A stretch of 44,889 nt of DNA from Firmicutes bacterium FC7 (GTDB taxonomy: Bacteria; Bacillota; Clostridia; Tissierellales; Tissierellaceae): positions 477,274 to 522,162 of the forward strand of contig JAKELU010000001.1 in NCBI GenBank assembly GCA_022760735.1. The letters run 5' to 3'. The notes beneath the pieces are model-generated. The model saw only the letters and a list, made by a program, of their open reading frames with translations, was not told the origin of the DNA and did not search any database. Every line of letters begins with the position of its first letter. The stretch's first letter is position 1. This document shows, piece by piece, positions 1-8,136 of the stretch. The position numbers and the translations under genes are program-made.

Positions 1-1225
1 TTTTAGAAGCAAGAAAATATTTAGCGAAAAATTTCTTGATTATCTTAGAAACTTTCAATTTACCTGTGATGTATGGGCTATACCTGAAGGAACTCCAATT
101 TTCCCACAGGAACCCTTGGTAATAGTGAGAGGTCCAGTAGTTCAAGCTCAGCTAGTTGAAACTATGATATTGTTAACTATTAACCACCAATCCTTAATTG
201 CCACAAAAGCTAACAGAATAGTACGAGCTTCAAATGGAAGAGCGGTTATGGAATTTGGTTCACGTAGAGCTCAAGGTTATGAGGCTGCCATTCTTGGTGC
301 AAGAGCTGCATATATAGCAGGATGTATAGGAACTGCTAATACAATAGTTGATAGGGACTTTGATGTGCCAGCATTAGGAACTATGGCTCATAGCTGGGTT
401 CAGATGTTTGATAGTGAGTTAGAAGCCTTTAAGGCTTACGCTAAAGTATACCCTGATAATTGTGTATTATTAGTTGATACATATAATGTCCTAAAAGAAG
501 GTGTACCTAACGCAATTAAGTGCTTTAATGAGGTAGTTGTTCCAGCTGGTTTTAGGCCAGTGGGAATAAGAATAGACAGCGGTGACCTTGCATATCTATC
601 AAAAGAAGCACGTAAGATGTTAGATGAAGCAGGATTTAGTGATTGCAAAATTTTAGTTTCAAGCAGTTTAGATGAATATATTATAAGAGAATTATTGAAT
701 CAAGGTGCAAAGGTTGATTCATTTGGAGTTGGCGAAAGGTTAATAACAGCAAAATCTGAGCCAGTCTTTGGTGGTGTATATAAGCTGACTGCTGTTGAAG
801 AAAATGGTAAGATTATTCCAAAAATTAAAGTAAGCGAAAATGTAGGTAAAATTACAACTCCTGGATTTAAACAAATTTATAGATTATATGATAGAAATAC
901 AAACAAGGCTATTGCTGATGTTGTTACATTACATGATGAAGTAATAGATGATAATAAACCTTATGAGATTTTCCACCCACTTTATACTTGGAAAAGAAAG
1001 ACTGTAGAAAATTTCTATGCAAGAAAACTATTAATCAAAATATTTGAAAATGGAGCTCCAATTTATCAGAGCCCTGATGTTCATCAACTAAGAGAATATT
1101 GCGCTGATCAAATAGACACACTATGGGACGAAGTAAAGAGATTTGAAAAGCCTCATGAATATGCAGTTGACCTATCCCATGATCTATGGAATATTAGAGA
1201 TATGCTATTGAAAAAACATCAGTAA
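1..1225 (+). CDS. pncB: Nicotinate phosphoribosyltransferase (5' end outside window)
   Basis: Makes nicotinate mononucleotide from nicotinate and PRPP, the entry step of NAD salvage (Preiss-Handler pathway) in the cytoplasm. The frame is already open at base 2 and reads DVWAIPEGTPIFPQEPLVIVRGP before the first possible internal start at 116, so the gene enters from the left and its N-terminus is missing. Family hallmarks are PIFPQEPL followed by QAQLVET, the NHQSLIATKANR stretch, GTMAHSWVQMF, the phosphate-binding region GIRIDSGDLAYLSK and SFGVGERL. About 407 residues are present, most of a typical 480-490 residue protein. A strong terminator follows. A NiaR-type repressor lies about 14.8 kb away, so niacin control is plausible, but the pncB promoter is not in view. 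Confidence 0.95.
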   Translation, partial: FRSKKIFSEKFLDYLRNFQFTCDVWAIPEGTPIFPQEPLVIVRGPVVQAQLVETMILLTINHQSLIATKANRIVRASNGRAVMEFGSRRAQGYEAAILGARAAYIAGCIGTANTIVDRDFDVPALGTMAHSWVQMFDSELEAFKAYAKVYPDNCVLLVDTYNVLKEGVPNAIKCFNEVVVPAGFRPVGIRIDSGDLAYLSKEARKMLDEAGFSDCKILVSSSLDEYIIRELLNQGAKVDSFGVGERLITAKSEPVFGGVYKLTAVEENGKIIPKIKVSENVGKITTPGFKQIYRLYDRNTNKAIADVVTLHDEVIDDNKPYEIFHPLYTWKRKTVENFYARKLLIKIFENGAPIYQSPDVHQLREYCADQIDTLWDEVKRFEKPHEYAVDLSHDLWNIRDMLLKKHQ

Positions 1226-1252
1226 TCAAACAATTCATACCCTTAAAATAAT

Positions 1253-1278
1253 AAAACCCGAGAGAATTCTCGGGTTTT
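1253..1278 (+). terminator. Terminator after pncB
   Basis: Perfect 11-bp stem (AAAACCCGAGA / TCTCGGGTTTT) with a GAAT loop, 28 bases after the pncB stop. The arm ends in a T run on either strand, so it can also stop transcription from the minus-strand tRNA-Ser side. Confidence 0.85.
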
Positions 1279-1284
1279 GTACTT

Positions 1285-1378
1285 TGGCGGAGAGAGAGGG
1301 ATTTGAACCCTCGGTACGGGTATTACCCGCACAACGGTTTTCGAGACCGCCACCATAAGCCAGCTCGGACATCTCTCC
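1285..1378 (-). tRNA. tRNA-Ser(CGA)
   Basis: A 94-nt cloverleaf with encoded CCA (complement of 1285-1287), 7-bp acceptor stem GGAGAGA/TCTCTCC, discriminator G, and the long variable arm typical of class II tRNAs. The anticodon loop reads CTCGAAA, giving anticodon CGA (complement of 1341-1343), which decodes UCG. The discriminator G matters for the serS T-box at 14062-14080, whose acceptor-pairing bases TGGC match GCCA. Confidence 0.95.
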
Positions 1379-1385
1379 ACGTTTA

Positions 1386-1448
1386 GGACAAAAGGACAGG
1401 AACCTTGTCCCAGTTTATTTGTGGGACAAGGTTCCTGTCCCTTTGTCC
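1386..1448. repeat. Long palindromic repeat overlapping the 3' end of tadA
   Basis: The 27-base arms 1386-1412 and 1422-1448 are inverted copies with a single mismatch, around a 9-base loop (1413-1421). The core motif is GGGACAAGGTTCCTGTCCC. The right arm is translated as the last residues of tadA and the loop supplies its stop codon. It has the form of a REP/MITE-like intergenic palindrome. It may also terminate tadA transcription, though no T run follows on the minus strand. Confidence 0.9.
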
Positions 1449-1885
1449 CTCCTTAGATTTTTAAAAAAGTCTTTTAATAACTTGCTGCACTCTTTTTCTA
1501 ATACACCAATGGTTAAATCTACTCTATGGTTAAATTTAGGATGACGTACCAAATCCTCCACTGAACCACAGCATCCTCTTTTGTCATCCATAGCACCTAT
1601 CACTAGTCTTTTTATCCTAGAGTTAACTATAGCTCCAGCACACATTGCACAAGGCTCTAAAGTAACATACATGGTGCAATCTAAAAGCCTCCAACTATTA
1701 AGATAGCTACTAGCCTGTCTTATGGCTATTATTTCAGCATGAGTTGTAGGGTCATTTGAGGTCTCTATAAGATTGTGCCCTCTACCGATAATTTTACCTT
1801 CATGTACAATAATTGCACCTACTGGAACTTCATAGGTGCAGATACATGCTTCTTTTATAGCCTCATTCATATAATATTCATCCAT
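1415..1885 (-). CDS. tadA: tRNA-specific adenosine deaminase
   Basis: Deaminates the wobble adenosine of tRNA-Arg(ACG) to inosine. It is a CDA-fold zinc enzyme: HAE (in THAEIIAIRQAS) gives the zinc His and the catalytic Glu, and PCAMCAGA gives the two zinc cysteines. DKRGCCGSVEDL and the FNHRV region are typical of TadA. The frame stays open upstream to 1936 but would run into tRNA-Arg, so I place the start at the ATG at 1885, which has GGTGAT just upstream and gives MDEYYMNEAIKEA. The family ends naturally near FFKNLR; the last roughly 11 residues (DKGTGTLSHK region) are encoded by the palindromic repeat at 1386-1448. Length is 156 residues. Confidence 0.93.
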   Translation of the reverse strand: MDEYYMNEAIKEACICTYEVPVGAIIVHEGKIIGRGHNLIETSNDPTTHAEIIAIRQASSYLNSWRLLDCTMYVTLEPCAMCAGAIVNSRIKRLVIGAMDDKRGCCGSVEDLVRHPKFNHRVDLTIGVLEKECSKLLKDFFKNLRRDKGTGTLSHK

Positions 1886-1904
1886 AAGATCACCAAAATT
1901 AGAA

Positions 1905-1979
1905 TGGCGCACCCGAGAGGAGTCGAACCTCCGCACATGCCTTAGGAGGGCACCGCTCTATCCACTGAGCTACGGGCGC
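1905..1979 (-). tRNA. tRNA-Arg(CCT)
   Basis: A 75-nt cloverleaf with encoded CCA, acceptor GCGCCCG/CGGGTGC (one G-U pair), D-loop AGTGGATA, anticodon loop CTCCTAA with anticodon CCT (complement of 1944-1946) reading AGG, and TTCGACT T-loop. It sits 19 bases upstream of the tadA start and may be cotranscribed with it. Confidence 0.95.
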
Positions 1980-2034
1980 TAGTTCATACTCTATTATTTT
2001 ACATTAATTTAGCCTAATTGTCAATTTGTCAAAC

Positions 2035-3219
2035 TTATTTAGACCTAAATAATAGCTCTTCTTCTCTGAATAAATACTCATAAAACTTAAATATTATTTT
2101 GAATACATCCAATTTTTCTACTCTATCCTTATTTAATATATTTGTAGTAAAAATAGGTTTATTATTTTCTAATATGGTGACTCTGCCAAGCTTAGTAAAT
2201 TCATTTATGGGAGGTTCTAAATTATCTATATTGATTTCAACATCGTAGTTATATTTTTTATTGATGAGCTTAGAAAAATTTTCTTCAGGATATATCTTTA
2301 TTTCAGATGGTTCACCATTGATAACTTCTATTGTTTTAAGAGGTAGCTCTTTATGTAGAAAAACCTTCTTAGAATAATTTTCTTTTCCATACTGAAGTAA
2401 TGCTCTACTAACCTCTGTTCTTTCATCATAGGAACTTGATCCCATAACAATACCAATAAGCTTAAGATTTTCTGTTTCTCTAGGCTCTCCTTCAATGTTC
2501 AATGTGGCTACAAAGCAATATCCAGCTTTACCAGTATATCCTGTTTTTAGGCCGTCTATTCCATCAAATACTTTTAATAAAGGATTTGTATTCATCTCCA
2601 AGAAATTTCTTGTAGGTTCGCTTATAAAGGGTATTTTTGATAGTTCTAAAACCTCAGGATGGGTATCTAATAATTCCCTAGTTAATTTAAAAATATCCCT
2701 TGTGGTCATCTTATTTTGCAAGCCATTATTATTTACAGGAAGTCCTGAACAATTATATATTTCATAATTACTTAATCCTAGGCTTTTAGCTTTTTTTCTC
2801 ATAAGGTTTACAAATTCAGCTTCTGAGCCTGCCACATGCTTTGCTAATGCATAGGTTGCGTCATTTCCTGATATTACAATAGCTGCTTTTAACAGCTTTT
2901 CTACAGTATAGATTTCCCCTGCCTTCAAATTATAGCTACTACCGGTAATACTTGCTGTATCTTTATCAATAATAATCTTGTCATTTAAGCTCATAGTACC
3001 TTTTTTTATTTCATCCATAATAACAAAATATGAAAGCAATTTACTTATACTTGCAATTTCTACAGGAGTATCAATATTATAGCTTTCTAATATTTCACCT
3101 GTTTCATAATCACCAAGGAGATAGGCTTTTACCTTATTCTCATAGCCACTGAATCCAAATGCTATGCTATTTGTTAGTAGGGCTAATAAAATTAAAAAAA
3201 TAAGTAGACGTTTTTTCAT
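2035..3219 (-). CDS. D-alanyl-D-alanine carboxypeptidase (peptidase S11, DacF-like)
   Basis: A low-molecular-weight penicillin-binding protein that trims the terminal D-Ala from peptidoglycan stem peptides outside the membrane. It has an N-terminal signal segment (residues 1-20), the catalytic SxxK tetrad Ser57-Ile-Ser-Lys60, the SGN triad at 117-119 and KTG at 225-227. The first motif context is ASISKLLS rather than the usual AST-T-K-I-M-T, still with both catalytic residues. A C-terminal beta-domain follows, with a weakly amphipathic tail (FKIIFKFYEYLF) that could hold it to the membrane as in PBP5. RBS GGGGGAG precedes the ATG. The 394-residue length is normal. Sporulation homologues (DacF) and vegetative ones (DacA) cannot be separated here. 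Confidence 0.92.
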   Translation of the reverse strand: MKKRLLIFLILLALLTNSIAFGFSGYENKVKAYLLGDYETGEILESYNIDTPVEIASISKLLSYFVIMDEIKKGTMSLNDKIIIDKDTASITGSSYNLKAGEIYTVEKLLKAAIVISGNDATYALAKHVAGSEAEFVNLMRKKAKSLGLSNYEIYNCSGLPVNNNGLQNKMTTRDIFKLTRELLDTHPEVLELSKIPFISEPTRNFLEMNTNPLLKVFDGIDGLKTGYTGKAGYCFVATLNIEGEPRETENLKLIGIVMGSSSYDERTEVSRALLQYGKENYSKKVFLHKELPLKTIEVINGEPSEIKIYPEENFSKLINKKYNYDVEINIDNLEPPINEFTKLGRVTILENNKPIFTTNILNKDRVEKLDVFKIIFKFYEYLFREEELLFRSK

Positions 3220-3340
3220 TAATAACTCCCCCTTGGACCTAACTGTTTATATATTGGAAAATCCCTTGTAGTTTGTAACAAAATAACACTCTTAACAATA
3301 TAATGTATTACACATATTTATATTACTAGGAGGTATAAAA

Positions 3341-3430
3341 ATGAGTAATTCTAGAAGACGTAATGATACCGATACTAGCTTATTATTTTTCTTCTTATTA
3401 TTAGTTATATTATTTACTGACTGTTTTTAA
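3341..3430 (+). CDS. 29-residue hydrophobic micro-protein, paralogue of the one at 35641
   Basis: The peptide starts MSNSRRRNDTDT, has a single hydrophobic helix SLLFFFLLLVILF, and ends TDCF. A near-perfect Shine-Dalgarno (AGGAGGT, 3329-3335) stands 5 bases before the ATG, and a strong hairpin follows 24 bases after the stop, so it has a full gene layout. It shares the core SLLFFFLLLVI and a Cys just after the helix with the 41-residue ORF at 35641-35766. A charged head with one short membrane helix recalls small spore or membrane peptides of Firmicutes, but I do not recognise the family and assign no function. Confidence 0.75.
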   Translation: MSNSRRRNDTDTSLLFFFLLLVILFTDCF

Positions 3431-3454
3431 TCTAGATAGATAATATAATAATAT

Positions 3455-3480
3455 AAAAGGGGAGCTTAGACTCCCTTTTT
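3455..3480. terminator. Bidirectional terminator between micro-protein and M1 peptidase
   Basis: Stem AAAAGGGGAG / CTCCCTTTTT with a 6-base loop CTTAGA. It closes the plus-strand micro-protein gene and abuts the stop of the converging minus-strand peptidase gene. Confidence 0.8.
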
Positions 3481-4949
3481 TAATTAATCCATTGGTTTAC
3501 TATATTTGTTATATCTTCTCCTATTATTAAATTACATATTTTAATAAAATCCTCTGTAGTAGCATTTTTAAATTTATATTGGTTATAGTATTCACTTAAT
3601 ATTTTATATAATGTTTCCTCACCAAATTCGTTTTTTAATACATTTATAAATACTGCACCCTTTGTATATACCAAAATTCCATAATCATCCCAGCCTACAA
3701 AATCCTTTAGATGTTTATTTACCCTAGTATCTTCTCCTATATATCTAAGCCCATACTCATACCCATCCAAGACGTTCCTATTTAGATAATCAACACCCTT
3801 ATCATTTCCATATACATCATTAAAATAAATGTATTCAGAATAAGTGGCTAAAGATTCATCTAACCATGCTTCTGCTACTTGATTGTTCCCAACTAAACCA
3901 TACCACCATTGATGGGCTGTTTCATGAACAATTACAATCTCAAGCATATCTCTTCGGTCATATACAAAATAATCATTGCTGATAAATACGATTCCAGGAT
4001 ACTCCATTCCAGAAGGAAATTCTGTCATAACTATACTATATTGATTATAAGGATATTTTCCAAATATTTTATTAAATGTTCTTATGGCATTTACTCCAGC
4101 TTTTAAGCTATGCTTAATTGTAGCATTTTTTGTATCTAAATAGTACAGTTTGATTTCTGTGCTATCTACCTTTTCCTTCTTTATCTTAAAGTCTTTACTG
4201 GCTACCCATGCAAAGTCCCTCATCAACTTTGCTTCTATATCGTATATTTTTTTATCTTTTTCTATTGCTTCTGATAGGATATTGCCACTCGAAGCAACTA
4301 CAATATCCTTATCCGTAATAATTCTAACATTGTAATTAGCTACTTCAGAGTAGAAGGGATCCCCTATTTTGTAATAAGGTTCTAAGTTCCATCCTGTATC
4401 TTCATATACGCAAGCTATAGGGTACCAATTCCCAAAATTCATAGTTCTTAGACCATAGCCAAATCTATCACCTATTGACGGTAACTTTGCAATATACTCC
4501 ATATAAATATCTATACTCTCTTTTGGCTTAAGAGAATTATTTAACTCTACTTTTAATATGGTTTCATCTTCACCCATTATTATAAAATTAAGATCTTCAT
4601 TTTCATTGCTAATTTTAAGTATATCTATATAGCCTTCTTTATAGCTTTTTGGATCTTTACTAAATCTATTAAATAATATTGGAGCATTTTCTAAGGTCTT
4701 ATAAGCATTTGAATATAGGTGAAAATATATTTCATCTAAGATATCCTCGGAATTATTTATATATGTAGTAGTCTGTTTAGATGTATATGATTTATTATGA
4801 GAATCCAAAATTACTTCAATAACATAGCTATTAATGTCTTGCTCATTTAAATTGAGTTCATCTGTAACTAATGCTATACTGTTTGAACAACCTAATAAAA
4901 ATTGGGATATAAGTACTAATATTAATATTAAACTAAGCTTTTTTCTCAT
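3480..4949 (-). CDS. M1-family (gluzincin) metallopeptidase lipoprotein
   Basis: A predicted exported, lipid-anchored zinc aminopeptidase. The signal peptide ends in the lipobox LLGC with Cys21 as the lipidated residue. The zinc site is HETAH (His342, Glu343, His346) and the third ligand Glu365 stands exactly 18 residues after the motif, in WLDESLATYSE. SGMEYPGI at 313-320 stands for the GAMEN exopeptidase loop of M1 enzymes. The N-terminal half (about 40-240) looks like the M1 beta-saddle domain. At 489 residues it lacks the long C-terminal helical domain of full aminopeptidase N, as in short bacterial M1 lipoproteins. AGGATG lies about 8 bases before the start. It is a single gene, terminated on both sides; substrate unknown. 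Confidence 0.88.
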   Translation of the reverse strand: MRKKLSLILILVLISQFLLGCSNSIALVTDELNLNEQDINSYVIEVILDSHNKSYTSKQTTTYINNSEDILDEIYFHLYSNAYKTLENAPILFNRFSKDPKSYKEGYIDILKISNENEDLNFIIMGEDETILKVELNNSLKPKESIDIYMEYIAKLPSIGDRFGYGLRTMNFGNWYPIACVYEDTGWNLEPYYKIGDPFYSEVANYNVRIITDKDIVVASSGNILSEAIEKDKKIYDIEAKLMRDFAWVASKDFKIKKEKVDSTEIKLYYLDTKNATIKHSLKAGVNAIRTFNKIFGKYPYNQYSIVMTEFPSGMEYPGIVFISNDYFVYDRRDMLEIVIVHETAHQWWYGLVGNNQVAEAWLDESLATYSEYIYFNDVYGNDKGVDYLNRNVLDGYEYGLRYIGEDTRVNKHLKDFVGWDDYGILVYTKGAVFINVLKNEFGEETLYKILSEYYNQYKFKNATTEDFIKICNLIIGEDITNIVNQWIN

Positions 4950-5037
4950 ATTAACACATCCTAGAAAAGATAATATTTACTATTAATATTAACAATATTT
5001 TACTATATTATGAGATATGTAACAAATAATTTGCATT

Positions 5038-5064
5038 AAAAAAGGAGCTTATAGCTCCTTTTTT
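5038..5064. terminator. Terminator after the Na+-symporter gene
   Basis: Perfect 12-bp stem AAAAAAGGAGCT / AGCTCCTTTTTT with a TAT loop, 15 bases past the minus-strand symporter stop. T runs on both strands. Confidence 0.88.
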
Positions 5065-5079
5065 AATCTATTCTATTTA

Positions 5080-6420
5080 TTAGCCAATTCCTCCTAATAA
5101 TATCCCAGCAATATATACAAATATAGATACTCCACATAATACATACTTGCCAAGTGGCTCTATCCAAGGCCATACAGTTTTTTCCCTTCCTATTTGGATC
5201 TGCTCAGTAGCAAATCCTTTTCCACATACCCAATAGAACATTACTGCAGCCACAATCGCACCTAATGGAATAATATAAATACTTACAAAGTCCATCCATA
5301 CTCCAATTGTATCTCCGCTTTCAATAAATACTCCTACGCCTATTGCAATTGCAGCAATTGTTGCAACTGCCTTAAATCTTGAGAAATTAAATCTTGATTG
5401 TAATGCCTCTATTGGTGTTTCAAATAAGTTAACAAGGGATGTTATTCCAGCAAAGAATACTGCTATGAAGAAAATAATAGCAAATAATCCTCCACCTGGC
5501 ATTTGCTTGAATATCTCAGGCATTGTTATAAACATTAATGGAGGTCCAGCACTTGGGTCCATTCCAAATGCGAATACTGCTGGCAATATAACTAAGGAGG
5601 CTATCATTGCAGCTATTGTATCAAATATTGCTATATATTTTGCTGAACTTATTACATCTACATCCTTCTTTAAATAACTTCCATAAACAACCGTACCTGA
5701 ACCAGCAAGTGAAAGCGAGAAAAATGCTTGGCCTAGTGCATAAATCCAAACCTTTGGATTTCCTAATGCTGACCAATCTGCATTAAACATAAATTCATAT
5801 CCTGCTTGTGAACCTGGTAAAAATGCAACTCTTACTGCTAATATCAAGAATAGAGCAAAGAATAATGGCATCATTACTTTATTTACCTTTTCTATTCCTT
5901 CAGATATACCTGCATTCATTACTATAAATGTTAGTATTAGTCCAATAATATGCCATGGTAAACTTCCAAAAGGACCTGCTATTTGTCCAAAATACGCACC
6001 ACTGTCTGGAGCACTTATCATTGCTCCTGTTAGCGAACCAACTAAGAATCTAATGATCCAACCAACAACAACTGCATAACCAATTGCAATGCCAAGGGAT
6101 CCAATAACTGGTATAAGGCCTATTAAATCTCCATGTTTTTTACCACGTCTCTCCATTGCTTTCTTGCAAGCACCTAGAGGACCTGATTGCATAGCTCTAC
6201 CAAAAGCCATTTCCCCTATAACACCTGAAAATCCTAATAATATTACCCAAATCCAATATGGAATTAAAAATGCAAAACCTCCAAACTGTCCAACTCTGTA
6301 TGGAAATAGCCAGATATTCCCCATACCTACTGCTGATCCTACACATGCTAAAATAAATCCAAATTTAGAATTAAAGGTGTCTCGTTGGTTTTCTAAATTA
6401 ACTACTTTTTTATCATCCAT
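5080..6420 (-). CDS. Neurotransmitter:sodium symporter family transporter, probable tryptophan importer
   Basis: A LeuT-fold Na+-coupled amino-acid importer in the inner membrane with about 11-12 helices. TM1 carries the family signature GSAVGMGNIWLFPYRVGQFGG (Na+ and substrate contacts), and the TM6-like region FFSLSLAGSGTVVYGSYL is also conserved. It is the second gene after tryptophanase, 107 bases on, which is the arrangement of known TnaT-type tryptophan transporters, so tryptophan is the likely substrate (inference from context). A GTG at 6429 is in frame but lies inside the ribosome binding site; the ATG at 6420, 5 bases after AGGTGA, is the better start (446 residues). A terminator follows. 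Confidence 0.92.
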   Translation of the reverse strand: MDDKKVVNLENQRDTFNSKFGFILACVGSAVGMGNIWLFPYRVGQFGGFAFLIPYWIWVILLGFSGVIGEMAFGRAMQSGPLGACKKAMERRGKKHGDLIGLIPVIGSLGIAIGYAVVVGWIIRFLVGSLTGAMISAPDSGAYFGQIAGPFGSLPWHIIGLILTFIVMNAGISEGIEKVNKVMMPLFFALFLILAVRVAFLPGSQAGYEFMFNADWSALGNPKVWIYALGQAFFSLSLAGSGTVVYGSYLKKDVDVISSAKYIAIFDTIAAMIASLVILPAVFAFGMDPSAGPPLMFITMPEIFKQMPGGGLFAIIFFIAVFFAGITSLVNLFETPIEALQSRFNFSRFKAVATIAAIAIGVGVFIESGDTIGVWMDFVSIYIIPLGAIVAAVMFYWVCGKGFATEQIQIGREKTVWPWIEPLGKYVLCGVSIFVYIAGILLGGIG

Positions 6421-6455
6421 TAATTTCACCTCATTATTGTTTTATATGCAACATT

Positions 6456-6489
6456 ATATCAGAAGGGGTCCATAGGATCCCTCTGATAT
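6456..6489 (-). promoter_or_regulatory. Intercistronic stem-loop between tryptophanase and symporter
   Basis: The arms 6456-6471 and 6475-6489 form about 15 pairs with one bulged A and one G-U, around an ATA loop. There is no T run on the minus strand, so it is not a classic terminator. It more likely protects the tryptophanase part of the message from 3' decay or marks a processing site, keeping enzyme above transporter. The role is inferred. Confidence 0.6.
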
Positions 6490-6527
6490 TTGTTTTATGC
6501 TAAAACCTAGGTGACAACTTTTATATT

Positions 6528-7910
6528 TTAATCAATTGGCTCTAAGTGTGCTTGGAAGTGACGTAGTATAGGTGGCTCCCAAGTTATTCTATATCCCTTA
6601 ACACTACTTGCCCTCTCCTTAATTGCTATAAGTGCATCTGCCATTACATCAAAATGAGCTTGAGTATATACTCTTCTTGGAATAGCAAGTCTTGTAAATT
6701 CAAAATCAGCTTGTAATTGTTCTCCTGTATCAGGATCATTTCCTAACATATAAGAACCTATATCACATGTTCTAATTCCAGCTTCTTTATATAATTCTAT
6801 AGCTAGTGCTTGAGCTGGGAATTCATAATATGGAATGTGTGGGAACATAGCCTTAGCATCTATAAATAATCCATGTCCTCCTACAGGTGATTGATACGCT
6901 ATACCTGCATCATCTAATTTGGCAGCTAAATACTCTAACTGTCCTATTCTATATCTAAGGAAATCTTCATCTTGACCTTCATATAAACCTATTGCCAAAG
7001 CTTCTAGATCTCTTCCTGAAAGACCACCATAAGTTGTAAATCCTTCATAGGAAATACAGTTTGCCTTAACTTTCATATATAATTCTTCATTATCTTTTAT
7101 TCCTATAAGTCCACCCATATTTACTATAGCATCTTTTTTAGCACTCATAGTAAAGCTATCTGCATAGCTGAACATCTCTCTAGTTATATCTTTAATACTC
7201 GAGTCCTTAAATTCCTCTTCTCTTTGCTTAACAAAGTAAGCGTTTTCAGAGAATCTAGCCGCATCTATATTCAAATGGATACCATATTTCTTACATATAG
7301 CAGCAACATCTCTCATATTTTGTACGGATACAGGTTGTCCACCTGCAGAGTTATTAGTTATAGTCATTACAACTAATCCTACATTTTCCTTGCCTAATTC
7401 ATTTATAGTTTTTTCTAACTTCTCAACATCCATATTTCCTTTGAAAGGAGCTTTCATCATTGGATCCTTAGCTTCTTCTACTACACAGTCAATTGCTCTT
7501 GCCCCAGCTAATTCTACGTGTGCTCTTGTTGTATCAAAGAACATATTTGAAATCGCATATTTTCCTTTACTTAGTAATAATGGAAATAATACTTTTTCTG
7601 CAGCACGTCCTTGGTGAACTGGTTGAATAAATTCATAGTTAAATATATCTTTTCCAGCGTTTACTAGATTAAAGTAGCTCTTAGCACCAGCATATGCCTC
7701 ATCCCCGCGCATTACACCTGACCATTGATCTGAACTCATTGCATTTGTGCCGCTATCTGTTAATAAGTCAATGTAAACGTCTTCCGATTTAAGATTAAAA
7801 AGATTATATTTTGCTTCTTTAATCTTTTCTTCTCTTTCTTCTCTGTTTAGTACTTTGATTGTTTCAACCATTTTAATTCTAAATGGTTCTGGTATGTACT
7901 TTATTGCCAT
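6528..7910 (-). CDS. tnaA: Tryptophanase (tryptophan indole-lyase)
   Basis: A PLP enzyme splitting L-tryptophan into indole, pyruvate and ammonia. The family includes tyrosine phenol-lyase (TPL), so I checked discriminating residues against remembered E. coli TnaA and Citrobacter TPL. Asp126 in FFDTT matches TnaA Asp137 (Thr in TPL); Ile384 in TCDIG matches TnaA Ile396 (Arg381 in TPL); His451 in LRHF matches TnaA His463 (Phe in TPL). All three point to tryptophanase. The PLP lysine is Lys259 in SAKKD. One oddity is Cys382 where TnaA has Val394 and TPL has Met379. AGGAGG precedes the ATG. The 460-residue length is normal. No TnaC-like leader peptide is visible, so control probably rests with the divergent regulator rather than attenuation. 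Confidence 0.93.
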   Translation of the reverse strand: MAIKYIPEPFRIKMVETIKVLNREEREEKIKEAKYNLFNLKSEDVYIDLLTDSGTNAMSSDQWSGVMRGDEAYAGAKSYFNLVNAGKDIFNYEFIQPVHQGRAAEKVLFPLLLSKGKYAISNMFFDTTRAHVELAGARAIDCVVEEAKDPMMKAPFKGNMDVEKLEKTINELGKENVGLVVMTITNNSAGGQPVSVQNMRDVAAICKKYGIHLNIDAARFSENAYFVKQREEEFKDSSIKDITREMFSYADSFTMSAKKDAIVNMGGLIGIKDNEELYMKVKANCISYEGFTTYGGLSGRDLEALAIGLYEGQDEDFLRYRIGQLEYLAAKLDDAGIAYQSPVGGHGLFIDAKAMFPHIPYYEFPAQALAIELYKEAGIRTCDIGSYMLGNDPDTGEQLQADFEFTRLAIPRRVYTQAHFDVMADALIAIKERASSVKGYRITWEPPILRHFQAHLEPID

Positions 7911-7946
7911 TAAAACAACCTCCTTTAATATTTTTTTATTAATATC

Positions 7947-7975
7947 ATAATAGCATATTAATAAAATATTTACAA
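7947..7975 (-). promoter_or_regulatory. Probable sigma-A promoter of tnaA
   Basis: On the minus strand TTGTAA and TATTAT are separated by 17 bases (complements of 7970-7975 and 7947-7952), about 37 bases before the tnaA start. Confidence 0.5.
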
Positions 7976-8080
7976 TAATAAGAAATTATTAAAATTTTAT
8001 TTATTTTAATGGTTATAATTCCATATATTAGTGATTTTAAATTGTAATAGTGATAATATTTTATTATTAAGATAATATAT

Positions 8081-8109
8081 TTACATTTTTAGAATTTTGA
8101 ATTATACTA
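8081..8109 (+). promoter_or_regulatory. Probable sigma-A promoter of the YheO-like regulator
   Basis: TTACAT (8081-8086), 17-base spacer, TATACT (8104-8109), ending 27 bases before the ATG. It is divergent from the tnaA promoter, with about 105 bp of very AT-rich DNA between the two where an operator could lie. Confidence 0.5.
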
Positions 8110-8136
8110 TTCTTACATTAATGCAGGAGGAAAAAT

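Noticed and set aside
1886-1936. Upstream extension of the tadA frame
   Set aside because: It would be translated from inside tRNA-Arg(CCT) (1905-1979); the ATG at 1885 has a good ribosome binding site and the usual N-terminus.
3235-3340. Sporulation sigma-factor promoters before the two micro-proteins
   Set aside because: Both upstream regions hold CATAT-like words, but no convincing -35/-10 pair for sigma E, G or K could be fixed by eye.
6089-6475. 128-codon plus-strand open frame opposite the symporter
   Set aside because: It is the antisense shadow of a conserved membrane protein, has no ribosome binding site and has unlikely composition. The same applies to the other long frames opposite recognised genes.
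7911-8136. Search for a TnaC-type Trp-containing leader peptide before tnaA
   Set aside because: No short frame with a Trp codon and ribosome binding site is present; the interval is plain AT-rich promoter DNA.
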